From: Mycetohabitans rhizoxinica HKI 454
GTDB taxonomy: Bacteria; Pseudomonadota; Gammaproteobacteria; Burkholderiales; Burkholderiaceae
NCBI RefSeq assembly: GCF_000198775.1
Contig: NC_014722.1
Coordinates: 547,653 to 566,297, forward strand
Length of the DNA: 18,645 nt
Reading direction: 5' to 3'
Below the pieces are notes generated by a model. The model was not told the origin of the DNA and did not search any database. It worked only from the letters and a program-made list of their open reading frames with translations. Both the position numbers and the translations under genes were made by a program. This document shows positions 7,345-15,208 of the stretch, in pieces. Position 1 is the stretch's first letter. Each line of letters starts with the position of its first letter.

Positions 7345-8151
7345 ATGATGGGTAAAGTGTACTTGATCGGTGCGGGACCCGGTGCGTCGGATCTCATCAC
7401 GGTGCGCGGCGCACGCATGCTGGGCATCGCCGATGTGGTGCTGCATGATGCACTGGTCGAGCCGGGCATGCTCGAGCACGCGCCGCAGGCCCGTAAGATC
7501 GCGGTCGGTAAGCGGTGCGGCCAGCGCTCGAGTGCACAGCATTTCATCAACAAGCAGCTCATCGATGCGGCGCGCGAATACGCACGGGTCGTGCGGCTCA
7601 AGGGCGGCGACCCGATGCTGTTTGGCCGCGCCGACGAAGAAATCCGTGCGCTGGAGGCAGCTGGCATCGACTACGAGATCGTGCCCGGTATCACTGCTGC
7701 ACTGGCCAGCGCGGCGACGTTGCGCCGGTCATTGACGCTGCGCGGTGTCGCGCGCAGCGTCGCATTCGCCACGCACAGCCGGGCGCCCGGGTCCGACGAG
7801 ATCCGCGAGCGCGTCAATGCGGATTCGCTGGTCTACTACATGGGACGCGACAGTGCCGCGACGATTGCGCGGCAACTGATCGATGCCGGCCGTTCGCCGT
7901 GCACGCCGGTGACGATCGTCGAGGCGGCGACCACCGAACGTGAGCGTACGCTGACATTGACGCTTGGCGAGATGGCGCACGGCCGCGCGCAGCCTTGGTT
8001 CGACCCTTCCCAGCCGAGCCTGCTGATGATTGGCGACGCGTTTGCGCCGCGCGAGGCCTTCGGTACAGGCGGCGTCATCGATACCGCATCGCAGGCACGG
8101 CCGGTCACACCGCCGGCACTGCCACTGCCGGTGCTGCAATTCGCCGCATGA
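7345..8151 (+). CDS. cobA: Uroporphyrinogen-III C-methyltransferase (SUMT)
   Basis: A 268-residue SAM-dependent methyltransferase that methylates uroporphyrinogen III twice to precorrin-2, the branch point to siroheme and cobalamin. Tetrapyrrole-methylase signatures are the SAM loop VYLIGAGPG (5-13), GKRCGQRSSAQHFINK (55-70), RLKGGDPMLFGRADEEI (84-100) and VPGITAA (113-119). It is the single-domain form; the dehydrogenase/ferrochelatase half of CysG is missing. Two adjacent ATGs exist (7345 and 7348). AGGAG at 7338-7342 is better spaced for 7348, which would shorten the protein by one residue. As the last gene of the cys operon it supplies siroheme precursor for CysI. Confidence 0.92.
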   Translation: MMGKVYLIGAGPGASDLITVRGARMLGIADVVLHDALVEPGMLEHAPQARKIAVGKRCGQRSSAQHFINKQLIDAAREYARVVRLKGGDPMLFGRADEEIRALEAAGIDYEIVPGITAALASAATLRRSLTLRGVARSVAFATHSRAPGSDEIRERVNADSLVYYMGRDSAATIARQLIDAGRSPCTPVTIVEAATTERERTLTLTLGEMAHGRAQPWFDPSQPSLLMIGDAFAPREAFGTGGVIDTASQARPVTPPALPLPVLQFAA

Positions 8152-8154
8152 GCC

Positions 8155-8217
8155 GCGTGTTCGGCGGCATCATGCCCGGCATGAGCTTGCCGCTGTTCGC
8201 GCACCGCCGCACCGGCG
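8155..8217 (+). repeat. Diverged inverted copy of an internal lptG segment
   Basis: Bases 8160-8188 match the reverse strand of 8895-8923, inside lptG, at 27 of 29 positions: 16 exact, 2 mismatches, then 11 exact. Weaker similarity continues to about 8217 if some 9 nt are missing. Both read VFGGIMxGMS in the lptG frame. The copy starts just after the cobA stop, in an otherwise featureless 141-bp gap before cbiX. It may be a scrap of duplicated lptG or a recombination scar. The two arms bracket cbiX and the 3' end of lptG in inverted orientation. Confidence 0.65.
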
Positions 8218-8292
8218 CGGTGACGCTTCACTCGTTGCACGCTTCACCGGTGGTACGTGCTTGCGCGGTGCTACGTCGCGTAGTGGTTAGCG

Positions 8293-8691
8293 TTAGCGGG
8301 ATTCGTGCAGGGCGCGCTCGCAGCATGCCGCGATCGCGAGCAACACCGCTTCGTCCTCGCCGATGGACGACGCGCAATCGATCCGCACGTGCGGATGGGT
8401 GAGGCGAGCCTGATTGAGCAACGGCGGCAAGTCGCGTCGCACGTGGCCGCCCTGGCCCATCAACACCGGCACAATGACGATCCGGTCGCATCCGCGAGCG
8501 ACCTGCGCTGCAATCGCGGCCTGAAGCGACGGTTGCATCAGTCCCAAGAATGCGAGTGACACCGGGCCCTCGTCCTGCTGCGCGCGGCGGCGCGCCCTCA
8601 CTAGCGACGCGACCCGCTCGAACGGCTCGGCCCAGCGCGAATCGCGTGCGCCGTGGCCGAGCAAAATTAATCCGCTACTTGATGCTGACAT
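8293..8691 (-). CDS. cbiX: Sirohydrochlorin chelatase, CbiX/SirB-like (short form)
   Basis: A 132-residue single-domain type II chelatase. It has the N-terminal GLILLGHGARDSRW signature with H13 and the second conserved histidine H83 in GQGGHVRRDLPPLL. These histidines bind the metal in the family, which inserts Co2+ (CbiX) or Fe2+ (SirB) into sirohydrochlorin. The length is that of the short CbiXS class. It is convergent with cobA, and because the neighbouring operon needs siroheme, iron insertion is the likelier role here; that is inference. The start at 8691 is the first Met of the conserved N-terminus. The gene reads in the same direction as lptFG and could be their distal partner, 70 nt after lptG. 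Confidence 0.85.
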   Translation of the reverse strand: MSASSSGLILLGHGARDSRWAEPFERVASLVRARRRAQQDEGPVSLAFLGLMQPSLQAAIAAQVARGCDRIVIVPVLMGQGGHVRRDLPPLLNQARLTHPHVRIDCASSIGEDEAVLLAIAACCERALHESR

Positions 8692-8716
8692 GACGATACT
8701 CTTAGTCGATCACGTA

Positions 8717-8758
8717 CCGCGCCGGCACGATGATGCTATCGAGATGACACCGGCGCGG
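8717..8758. repeat. 9-bp inverted repeat between lptG and cbiX
   Basis: CCGCGCCGG (8717-8725) is repeated as its exact complement CCGGCGCGG (8750-8758) with a 24-nt loop. It lies in the 70-bp gap between two minus-strand genes. No T tract follows on either strand, so it is not a typical intrinsic terminator. It could stabilise the lptG mRNA 3' end, cause Rho-linked pausing, or be a small repeat. Confidence 0.45.
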
Positions 8759-8761
8759 GCG

Positions 8762-9910
8762 TCAGTGGCGATCGGCCCAGCGCAGCGCGAATAATCCCAA
8801 CGCAAGATAGATCAGGCCGGGTGTTGCGGCGGTCAACGGCGCGGGCCAGGTGTTGAGTGTGCCGATGTGCGAGAACAGCGTGTTGAACAACTGGAAGCTC
8901 ATGCCAAGCATGATGCCGCCGAATACCTTGACGCCGACGACGCCCGCACGCGTATGCAGGTAGGCAAACGGCAGCGACAGCACCAGCATTACCAATACGG
9001 CGAACGGATAGAGCACCTTGCGCCACAGCGCAATCACATAGCGTTGCGCATCCTGGTGATTCTCGCGCAAATGCTGCACGTACGAAAACAGGTTGGTCAT
9101 CGACATCCGGTCCGGCGCGACCAGCAATACCGACAGGATCTGCGGGGTCAGCTCGGAGCGCATCGGGTACTCCGGCATCGAGACCTGCGCGGACTTATAC
9201 ACGGGATTGAGCACGTCCTTGGCTGTCGCGGCGGCTGGCGCCACATCATGCAGCTGCGTTTCCGTCACGCCCTTGAGCAGCCACTGGCCCGGCCGCATGT
9301 AGCGGCCGCTCTGCGCCGTGCGCACGTCCGCAAGACGGAATTGTGAATCGAATTCATAGATCCGCACGTTCGAAATGGTCGCGTCCGGCTTCAGTTCTCC
9401 CACGTTCACGAACCGCGTGACCTGTGCGGTGGCGCCATTGCCCGGCACTGTATCCTTGACCCACACGCCCGATTGGAAATTGCTTGATACCGACGAGCCG
9501 AGCGCCTCTAGGCGCACGCGCTCGGACAACTGGTCGGTGTAGGGGCCGATGATTTCGCCGATCACGAAGGTCAGCACGACGATCGGCACGCCGATTTTCA
9601 GCAATGAGCCGAGCGCGCGATGCGTGGACAGCCCTGAGACGCGAAAAATCGTGAATTCGGAACTGGCCGCCATCTGCGCGAACACGTAGATGGCGCTGAT
9701 CAGTGCGGCGACCGGGATGATCTCGTAGAACCGCGACGGCGTCTGCAGCATCACGCGCAGCACCGCATAGCTGAACTTGTAGTTGCCGTGCCCGACGGCG
9801 TTCAGTTCGCTGATCAGGTCGAAGAAGAAAAACAACCCTGAGAACGCGAACAGGATGAATGCAAAGGTTAGGTAGACCTGCTTGGCAAGGTACCTTTCGT
9901 AGAGGCGCAT
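8762..9910 (-). CDS. lptG: LPS export ABC transporter permease LptG
   Basis: A 382-residue inner-membrane permease of the LptB2FG complex, which extracts lipopolysaccharide from the inner membrane and feeds it to the LptC-LptA bridge. The YjgP/YjgQ family pattern is clear. N-terminal MRLYERYLAKQVYLTF leads into membrane segments at about 13-35, 60-82 and 100-122. A periplasmic beta-jellyroll domain covers about 130-290, and C-terminal membrane segments lie at about 300-375, including GGIMLGMSFQLFNTLF. It starts 3 nt after the lptF stop, so the two are co-transcribed and probably translationally coupled. Length is normal and nothing appears broken. Confidence 0.93.
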   Translation of the reverse strand: MRLYERYLAKQVYLTFAFILFAFSGLFFFFDLISELNAVGHGNYKFSYAVLRVMLQTPSRFYEIIPVAALISAIYVFAQMAASSEFTIFRVSGLSTHRALGSLLKIGVPIVVLTFVIGEIIGPYTDQLSERVRLEALGSSVSSNFQSGVWVKDTVPGNGATAQVTRFVNVGELKPDATISNVRIYEFDSQFRLADVRTAQSGRYMRPGQWLLKGVTETQLHDVAPAAATAKDVLNPVYKSAQVSMPEYPMRSELTPQILSVLLVAPDRMSMTNLFSYVQHLRENHQDAQRYVIALWRKVLYPFAVLVMLVLSLPFAYLHTRAGVVGVKVFGGIMLGMSFQLFNTLFSHIGTLNTWPAPLTAATPGLIYLALGLFALRWADRH

Positions 9911-9913
9911 CGT

Positions 9914-11011
9914 TCAGCCTCCGGATGCCGCGCGCAGCGCCGGGCGCCGCAGCAGCGGACGGTTGCGCACGCGCAACCAGAATACGAAGACGACGATTGC
10001 CGAGACGATCACGTGCAGTCCCAGCAGCCCGGGCACGAACGCGACCTTGCCTTGCTCGATCCAGGCCTGAACCAGGTTCATCAGGTTCGAATACGTTAGG
10101 TAGATAAGCACTGCGAGCACCAGATTGATTGTGCGGCCGCGCCGCGGGTTCTGGTACGCGAGTGGAATGGCCAGCAGCATCAGGTTCAGCGCAGTCAACG
10201 GCAGGCCGGCCCGCCACGCGAACTCGGCCAGATGGGTAGGGTTGGGCTCGCGCAGCAGCGTGGCCGTCGGCAGGCTGGTGGTCGTCGGCCGGTTCACCAG
10301 TTGTCGGCTTTGGATCTTCACCCCGTAGCGCGCGAATTCCATGATGCGGAAATCGGGTTTGCCCGGCTCGCCATCGTAGCGGCGTCCGTTCTCCAACACG
10401 ACGAAGCGGTCGCCATTCGGGTGGATTTCCGTATGGCCGGTCTTGGAGACAACGACGTTGACTTTGCCGTTTTCCGTGCTCGTCACAAATACGTTTTCGA
10501 CGCGTCCTTGATCGGGACTCATCTTCTCGATGAAGAACACCCGATGGTTCGCGGCGGATTCGCGAAATTGGCCGGGCGCGAGCAGCGACACCTCGTCGCG
10601 CTGCTGAAAGCGCTCGCGGATCAGCTTGCTTTGCTCGTTCGCCCACGGCCAGCCGACGAAGGCAAAAAAGGCGATCAGCACGACGATCGGCGCGGCAAAC
10701 GTGGCGATCGGCTTGATCAGCCGGGTCAGGCTCACGCCGCACGAAAGCCAGACCACCATCTCGGAGTCGCGGTACCAGCGCGTGAGCACGAACAGGATTG
10801 ACACGAACAGCGTCGCAATCAGCATCACCGCCACATAGCTGATCATCGTCAAGCCGATCAGCACGACGACATCGCGGGGATCGATCTGGCCCGAGGCGGC
10901 AAAGCCGACGATGCGGATCATCATCGTCGTCAGCACGAGGGTGAGCAGCACGAGGAAAACCGCGCCGGCCGTATAGGCGAGTTCGCGCTGCAAGGAGCGT
11001 TCAAGAATCAT
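9914..11011 (-). CDS. lptF: LPS export ABC transporter permease LptF
   Basis: A 365-residue partner of LptG in the inner-membrane LPS exporter. N-terminal MILERSLQRELAYTAGAVFLVL matches LptF. Membrane segments fall at about 14-34, 50-75 and 100-120. A soluble periplasmic domain covers about 125-260, with an LPTA(T)LLRE-type stretch near its end. C-terminal membrane helices lie from about 268 to 345, and a short basic tail (RNRPLLRRPALR) faces the cytoplasm. It is the first gene of the lptF-lptG pair and divergent from pepA, an arrangement found in many proteobacteria. The GTG/ATG context upstream of 11011 shows no strong ribosome site. Confidence 0.93.
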   Translation of the reverse strand: MILERSLQRELAYTAGAVFLVLLTLVLTTMMIRIVGFAASGQIDPRDVVVLIGLTMISYVAVMLIATLFVSILFVLTRWYRDSEMVVWLSCGVSLTRLIKPIATFAAPIVVLIAFFAFVGWPWANEQSKLIRERFQQRDEVSLLAPGQFRESAANHRVFFIEKMSPDQGRVENVFVTSTENGKVNVVVSKTGHTEIHPNGDRFVVLENGRRYDGEPGKPDFRIMEFARYGVKIQSRQLVNRPTTTSLPTATLLREPNPTHLAEFAWRAGLPLTALNLMLLAIPLAYQNPRRGRTINLVLAVLIYLTYSNLMNLVQAWIEQGKVAFVPGLLGLHVIVSAIVVFVFWLRVRNRPLLRRPALRAASGG

Positions 11012-11231
11012 CTGGTCACATCATGTTCGTGTCCCGGCTGCCGGCTTGGACCACGATGGCGAGTCGGGATTCACCGCCCGTCCACGACGGGCGTTTGCAC
11101 GCGCGTGACGCACGTGGACCGGTCCATCGAAGGAGGAGATCCGGCGCCAGCCACGCCGCGGCAGGAAAAATAGCGGATAATTGCGGCTTGGTTTGACTAA
11201 CAGCCCAGGATTCTAGCCAAGGACGAGCGCG
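11012..11231. promoter_or_regulatory. Divergent lptF/pepA intergenic region with hairpin and palindrome
   Basis: This 220-bp spacer between divergent genes should hold both promoters. It contains a 7-bp hairpin CGCCCGT-N5-ACGGGCG (11075-11093) followed by TTT on the plus strand, a perfect 12-bp palindrome TGGACCGGTCCA (11115-11126), and GATAAT (11176-11181), which resembles a -10 for pepA but lacks a convincing -35 at 17 nt. The palindrome is a reasonable operator candidate. AAGGA before 11232 serves as the pepA ribosome site. Confidence 0.45.
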
Positions 11232-12749
11232 ATGGACTTTAGCACAAAAGCTTGTGATTGGAACAAAGCCGCGGACAGCGCGTTGCTGAACGCAAAGTCG
11301 GATTGCATCGTGGTCGGCGTATTCGATGCGCGGACGCTGTCCGGCGCCGCACAAAAGCTTGATGCCGCGACCCAGGGGCTGGTCAGCCGCCTGGTCAAGA
11401 GCGGTGACCTGGATGGCAAGGCCGGCTCGACGCTGATGCTGCATGCAGTGGCCGGCATTGGCGCGTCGCGCGTGTTGCTAGTGAGCCTAGGCAAGCAGGA
11501 CGCGCTGGGCCCGAAGACGTTCACCGATGCGGCGCGCGCGGCGTGGCGTGCAGTGTTGGCCACGCGCGCGGTGAGCGTGACATGGGCGCTCGCGCAGGTG
11601 GCGGTCAACGACCGTGAGGCCAGCTGGAGCGCGCGTGTGAGCGCGTTGACGCTGCGCGAGCTGACCTATCAATACACGCAGACTAAGTCCAAGTCGGCGA
11701 CCGACGCGGCCCATGGCGGCGCAGTGAAGAAGGTGATCGTGGTGGTGGACCCGGCACACGAGAAGGCGGCGCGCGTCGCGTTGAAGCAGGGCGTGGCGAT
11801 CGCTAATGGCATGGATTTGACCCGTGAACTGGGCAACCTGCCCAGCAATATTTGCACGCCAACGTACCTGGCCGGTGTCGCGAAACAACTGGCGAAGGAC
11901 TGGAAGCTAAAGGTTGAGGTGCTGGGCCAGAAGCGGATCGAGGCGCTGAAGATGGGCGCGTTTCTGTCGGTCGCCAAGGGCTCGGCGCAGCCGCCGCAGT
12001 TCATCGTGCTGCAGCACCATGGCGCTGGGGCGAAGCAGGCGCCGGTGGTGCTGGTCGGCAAGGGCATCACATTCGACTCGGGCGGCATCTCGATCAAGCC
12101 GGGTGAAGGCATGGACGAGATGAAATACGACATGTGCGGCGCCGGCTCGGTGCTCGGCACGTTCCGCGCGATCGCCGAGATGGGGCTGAAGCTGAACGTC
12201 GTCGGCCTAATCCCGACGTGCGAGAACATGCCCAGCGGCAGTGCGAACAAGCCGGGCGACATCGTGACCAGCCTGTCCGGCCAGACGATCGAGATCCTGA
12301 ACACCGACGCCGAGGGACGGCTAATCCTGTGCGATGCGCTCACGTACGCGGAGCGCTTTAAGCCGGCTGCCGTGATTGACATCGCGACGCTGACGGGCGC
12401 CTGCGTGATCGCGCTGGGACACCATAATAGCGGCTTGTTCTCGAAGGATGACGCGTTGGCCGATGCGTTGCTCGCGGCCGGCCGTCACGCGTCGGATCTC
12501 GCGTGGCGGTTGCCGCTGGACGACGAATACCAGGAGCAGTTGAAGTCGAATTTCGCGGACATGGCCAACATTGGTGGGCGGCCAGCCGGCAGCGTAACGG
12601 CCGCGTGTTTTCTCGCGCGTTTTGCGCAGGCCTACCCGTGGGCGCACCTGGACATCGCCGGCACCGCGTGGAAGAGCGGCAGCGCAAAGGGCGCAACGGG
12701 CCGCCCCGTGCCGCTGCTCACGCAATTTTTGATCGATCGCGCGAAGTGA
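11232..12749 (+). CDS. pepA: Leucyl aminopeptidase (M17), PepA
   Basis: A 505-residue cytosolic M17 metallo-aminopeptidase that releases N-terminal residues, forming hexamers in characterised members. The two-metal site is complete: K277 and D282 ([11 protein letters not shown]), D300 (MKYDMCGA), and D359 and E361 in the family signature NTDAEGRL (357-364). Catalytic K289 and R363 are also present. The N-terminal domain (1-170) is the variable regulatory half. In E. coli this protein is also a DNA-binding factor (XerB, carAB repression); whether that holds here cannot be read from sequence. The ATG at 11232 has AAGGA about 8 nt upstream. It is followed by holC after 55 nt, the common pepA-holC order. 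Confidence 0.95.
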   Translation: MDFSTKACDWNKAADSALLNAKSDCIVVGVFDARTLSGAAQKLDAATQGLVSRLVKSGDLDGKAGSTLMLHAVAGIGASRVLLVSLGKQDALGPKTFTDAARAAWRAVLATRAVSVTWALAQVAVNDREASWSARVSALTLRELTYQYTQTKSKSATDAAHGGAVKKVIVVVDPAHEKAARVALKQGVAIANGMDLTRELGNLPSNICTPTYLAGVAKQLAKDWKLKVEVLGQKRIEALKMGAFLSVAKGSAQPPQFIVLQHHGAGAKQAPVVLVGKGITFDSGGISIKPGEGMDEMKYDMCGAGSVLGTFRAIAEMGLKLNVVGLIPTCENMPSGSANKPGDIVTSLSGQTIEILNTDAEGRLILCDALTYAERFKPAAVIDIATLTGACVIALGHHNSGLFSKDDALADALLAAGRHASDLAWRLPLDDEYQEQLKSNFADMANIGGRPAGSVTAACFLARFAQAYPWAHLDIAGTAWKSGSAKGATGRPVPLLTQFLIDRAK

Positions 12750-12804
12750 TGCTCGCCGAAGCACACCGCGCCGCATCCATGAACCAGCGAGGGTTGGGCT
12801 GTCG

Positions 12805-13221
12805 ATGACCCGTGTGGACTTTCACACCCACGTCGCGGATCCACTGAGCTATGCGTGCCGGCTGGCGCGCAAAGCCTACCAGGCCGCGCAGCCGCTCGTC
12901 GTGCTGGGCGAGCCCGCCGTGCTGCGCGCCTTCGACGAGCGGCTGTGGACGTTCTCGCCGCTGGACTTCATCCCGCATTGCATGGCCGACTCGGCGCTGG
13001 CCGGCGAGACGCCGGTGGTGCTGACCACTGATCTGGATCAGGCGCCGCACTACGCAATTTTGCTCAACTTAGGCAGCGCGGTGCCGCCGCAATTCGCGCG
13101 CTTCGAACGGTTGCTCGAGGTTATCGGCAATGACGAGCACGGGCTCGCGGCTGGGCGCGAACGGTACCGTTTCTATCGGGACCGCGGCTACACGTTGAAC
13201 ATGTACAAGCAAGGCGAGTGA
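12805..13221 (+). CDS. holC: DNA polymerase III chi subunit
   Basis: A 138-residue HolC-family protein. The chi subunit links the clamp loader (via psi) to single-strand-binding protein at the replication fork. The family pattern is visible in N-terminal TRVDFHTHVADPLSYACRLARKAY, then LDFIPHCMADS, then NLGSAVPPQFARFERLLEVI, and a C-terminal RYRFYRDRGYTLNMYKQ. The length is near normal (E. coli 147). It is the second gene after pepA, its usual partner; valS, which often follows in other genomes, is not here. The ribosome site is a weak GAGGG 12 nt upstream of the ATG. The 195-bp gap beyond holC up to ilvD has no gene. Confidence 0.9.
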   Translation: MTRVDFHTHVADPLSYACRLARKAYQAAQPLVVLGEPAVLRAFDERLWTFSPLDFIPHCMADSALAGETPVVLTTDLDQAPHYAILLNLGSAVPPQFARFERLLEVIGNDEHGLAAGRERYRFYRDRGYTLNMYKQGE

Positions 13222-13377
13222 CGCACGCATTGTGCCGCCGCATGCGCCCGCGCGATGCACATGACACGGGCAGTGCAACGCGCAGCAACGCTGGAAGCGG
13301 TCCAATGCGCGGGATGCCGATCAGCGCTTTCGTCATTCCCCGTTTTATTGTGGTCGGTGGTGTGACGTGAGGATACG

Positions 13378-13403
13378 GGTCCCGGCGCGAGGCCGCCGGA
13401 ACC
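13378..13403 (-). terminator. Hairpin after ilvD, possible terminator
   Basis: Just beyond the ilvD stop on the minus strand a GC-rich hairpin can form: CCGGCG pairs with CGCCGG around a 6-nt loop, extended by GGT/ACC across one mismatch. A second smaller hairpin (GAACC/GGTTC) overlaps the stop codon and competes with it. There is no T run, so termination may need Rho. It also lies in the convergent gap behind holC. Confidence 0.4.
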
Positions 13404-13416
13404 TGCGCTGCGCGGT

Positions 13417-15091
13417 TCAGCCGGTGACCGCGCCTTTGTCGGCCGGGCGCGCGAGCGCGGCATACTTGGCCAGCACGCCGCGGGTATAACGTGGCTTGGG
13501 CGGAGTCCATGCGGCGCGGCGACGCGCCAGTTCGGCCTCGTCGACGTTTAATTGCAGCAGGAGCTGGTGCGCGTCGATCGTGATCGAGTCACCTTCCTGT
13601 ACCAGCGCAATTGTGCCGCCTGCGAAGGCTTCCGGCGCTACGTGGCCGACCACCATGCCCCAGGTGCCGCCGGAGAAGCGTCCGTCGGTGATGAGCCCGA
13701 CCGATTCGCCCAGCCCCTTGCCGATGATGGCGGAGGTCGGCGCGAGCATTTCCGGCATGCCGGGCCCACCCTTGGGGCCGAGATAGCGCAGCACCATTAC
13801 GTCACCGGCCTTAATCCGGTCCGCCAGAATCGCCTCGAGCGCACTTTGCTCGTCATCGAACACGCGGGCTGGCCCCGTGATGACGGGGTTTTTCAGGCCG
13901 GTGATCTTCGCGACCGCGCCGGACTCGGCCAGATTACCTTTCAGGATCGCCAGATGCCCCTCGCTATACAGCGCCTTGTCGATCGGGAAGATCACCTGCT
14001 GGTCCGTGCGGGGCTGGCTCGGCACGTCCTTCAGTTCGTCAGCGATCGTCTTGCCGGTGATCGTCATGCAGTCGCCGTGTAGCAGGCCGGCGTCCAGCAA
14101 GATCTTCAGCACTTGCGGAACGCCGCCGGCGCGATGCAGGTCGGTCGCCACGTATTGGCCGGACGGCTTCAGATTGCAGAGCACCGGCACGCGCTTGCGG
14201 ATGCGCTCGAAGTCATCGATCGTCCACTCGACCTCGGCGGCGTGCGCGATGGCCAGATAGTGCAGCACCGCGTTCGTCGAGCCGCCGGTCGCCATGATCA
14301 GCGAATACGGCGTTCTCGATCGATTGGCGCGTGATGATGTCGCGCGGCTTCAAGTCGTTTTTTACCGCTTCGACGAGCACGCGCGCCGATTCGGCAGCGG
14401 ACGCGACCTTCTCGTCGTCCGGATTGGCCATCGTCGACGAGTACAGCAGTGACATGCCCAGCGCCTCGAACGACGAACTCATCGTGTTCGCGGTGTACAT
14501 GCCGCCGCACGAGCCGGTGCTCGGACAGGCGTTGCGCTCGACCCCGTCAAAGTCCTTTTGCGTCATGCGTCCCGCGGTGAACTCGCCGACCGCTTCGAAC
14601 GACGACACGATCGTCAAATCCTTGCCTTTCCAGTGACCCGGACGGATCGTGCCGCCGTAGACATAGATGCCTGGCACGTTCATCCGGGCCAGCGCCATCA
14701 TGCCACCCGGCATGTTCTTGTCGCAGCCGCCGATGACCACCACACCATCCATCCACTGCCCCTGCACGCAGGTCTCGATGGAATCGGAGATCACTTCGCG
14801 CGACACCAGTGAGTACTTCATGCCTTCCGTGCCCATCGACATGCCGTCCGAGATCGTCGGCGTGCCGAACGTCTGCGCATTGGCGCCGGCGTCCTGGATC
14901 GCGCCGACTGCCGCGTCGGCGAGCCGTTGCAGTCCCGCGTTGCACGGCGTGATCGTTGAATGCGCGTTGGCAATGCCGATCATCGGCTTGTCAAAATCTT
15001 CCTTCTTATAGCCGAGCGCGTAATACATCGAGCGGTTTGGCGCACGGGCGACGCCTTGAGTGATGTTCTTTGAACGACGGTTGTACGGCAT
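13417..15091 (-). pseudogene. ilvD: Dihydroxy-acid dehydratase with single-base frameshift
   Basis: IlvD dehydrates dihydroxy-isovalerate and dihydroxy-methylvalerate in valine/isoleucine synthesis. The N-terminal part (from 15091) carries the Fe-S cysteines C50, C123 and C195 ([10 protein letters not shown]) and reads correctly to QSIENAV. It then runs out of frame. The correct sequence ([22 protein letters not shown]) resumes one frame over and continues to the stop at 13417. Removing one base of the AA at 14304-14305 (plus strand) joins them. The span is 1675 nt, that is 558 codons plus one base, exactly family length (557 aa). The start is fixed by a perfect AGGAGGTG 5 nt upstream, although the frame is open to 15124. 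As written no full enzyme can be made. A sequencing error in the short A run is the main alternative. Confidence 0.85.
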
Positions 15092-15096
15092 GGGGG

Positions 15097-15104
15097 CACC
15101 TCCT
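15097..15104 (-). promoter_or_regulatory. Strong Shine-Dalgarno of ilvD
   Basis: On the minus strand AGGAGGTG lies 5 nt before the ATG at 15091. This is a near-perfect anti-16S match, stronger than any other gene in the window. It decides the start against the in-frame ATG at 15124, and suggests the gene was highly translated before the frameshift arose. Confidence 0.85.
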
Positions 15105-15152
15105 ATAGCTTTGCGTGACAGCATGCAGCGTCGCGAATCAAATGTCCAATAT

Positions 15153-15168
15153 ATTATTTGAGGCTAAT
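15153..15168. promoter_or_regulatory. LTTR-type dyad between ilvD and its LysR neighbour
   Basis: ATTA-N8-TAAT in the 117-bp AT-rich spacer of two divergent genes has the form of a LysR-regulator box (T-N11-A within a dyad). It overlaps a second dyad, TTATT-N7-AATAA (15154-15170). Its placement midway between the ilvD start (15091) and the regulator start (15209) suits autoregulation and control of ilvD. No protein-binding data can be inferred beyond this. Confidence 0.5.
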
Positions 15169-15208
15169 AAAGTCGTAAAATGTATCAGTTTCCACTCTGC
15201 CTTCGCGT

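Noticed and set aside
8148..8402. Open frame starting with ATGA overlap at the cobA stop (MSRVFGGIMPGMSL...)
   Set aside because: The overlap looks like an operon start, but only the first 15 residues resemble anything (an lptG scrap). The rest is low-complexity Arg/Ala/Val, and it runs antisense into cbiX.
9354..10742. 462-codon minus-strand frame overlapping lptG and lptF
   Set aside because: Out of frame with both genes; Arg-rich composition typical of a shifted reading of GC-rich membrane-protein genes.
14213..15124. Two independent ilvD-like genes rather than one broken gene
   Set aside because: Each half lacks what the other has, they join at a single extra base, and the sum is exactly the normal length.
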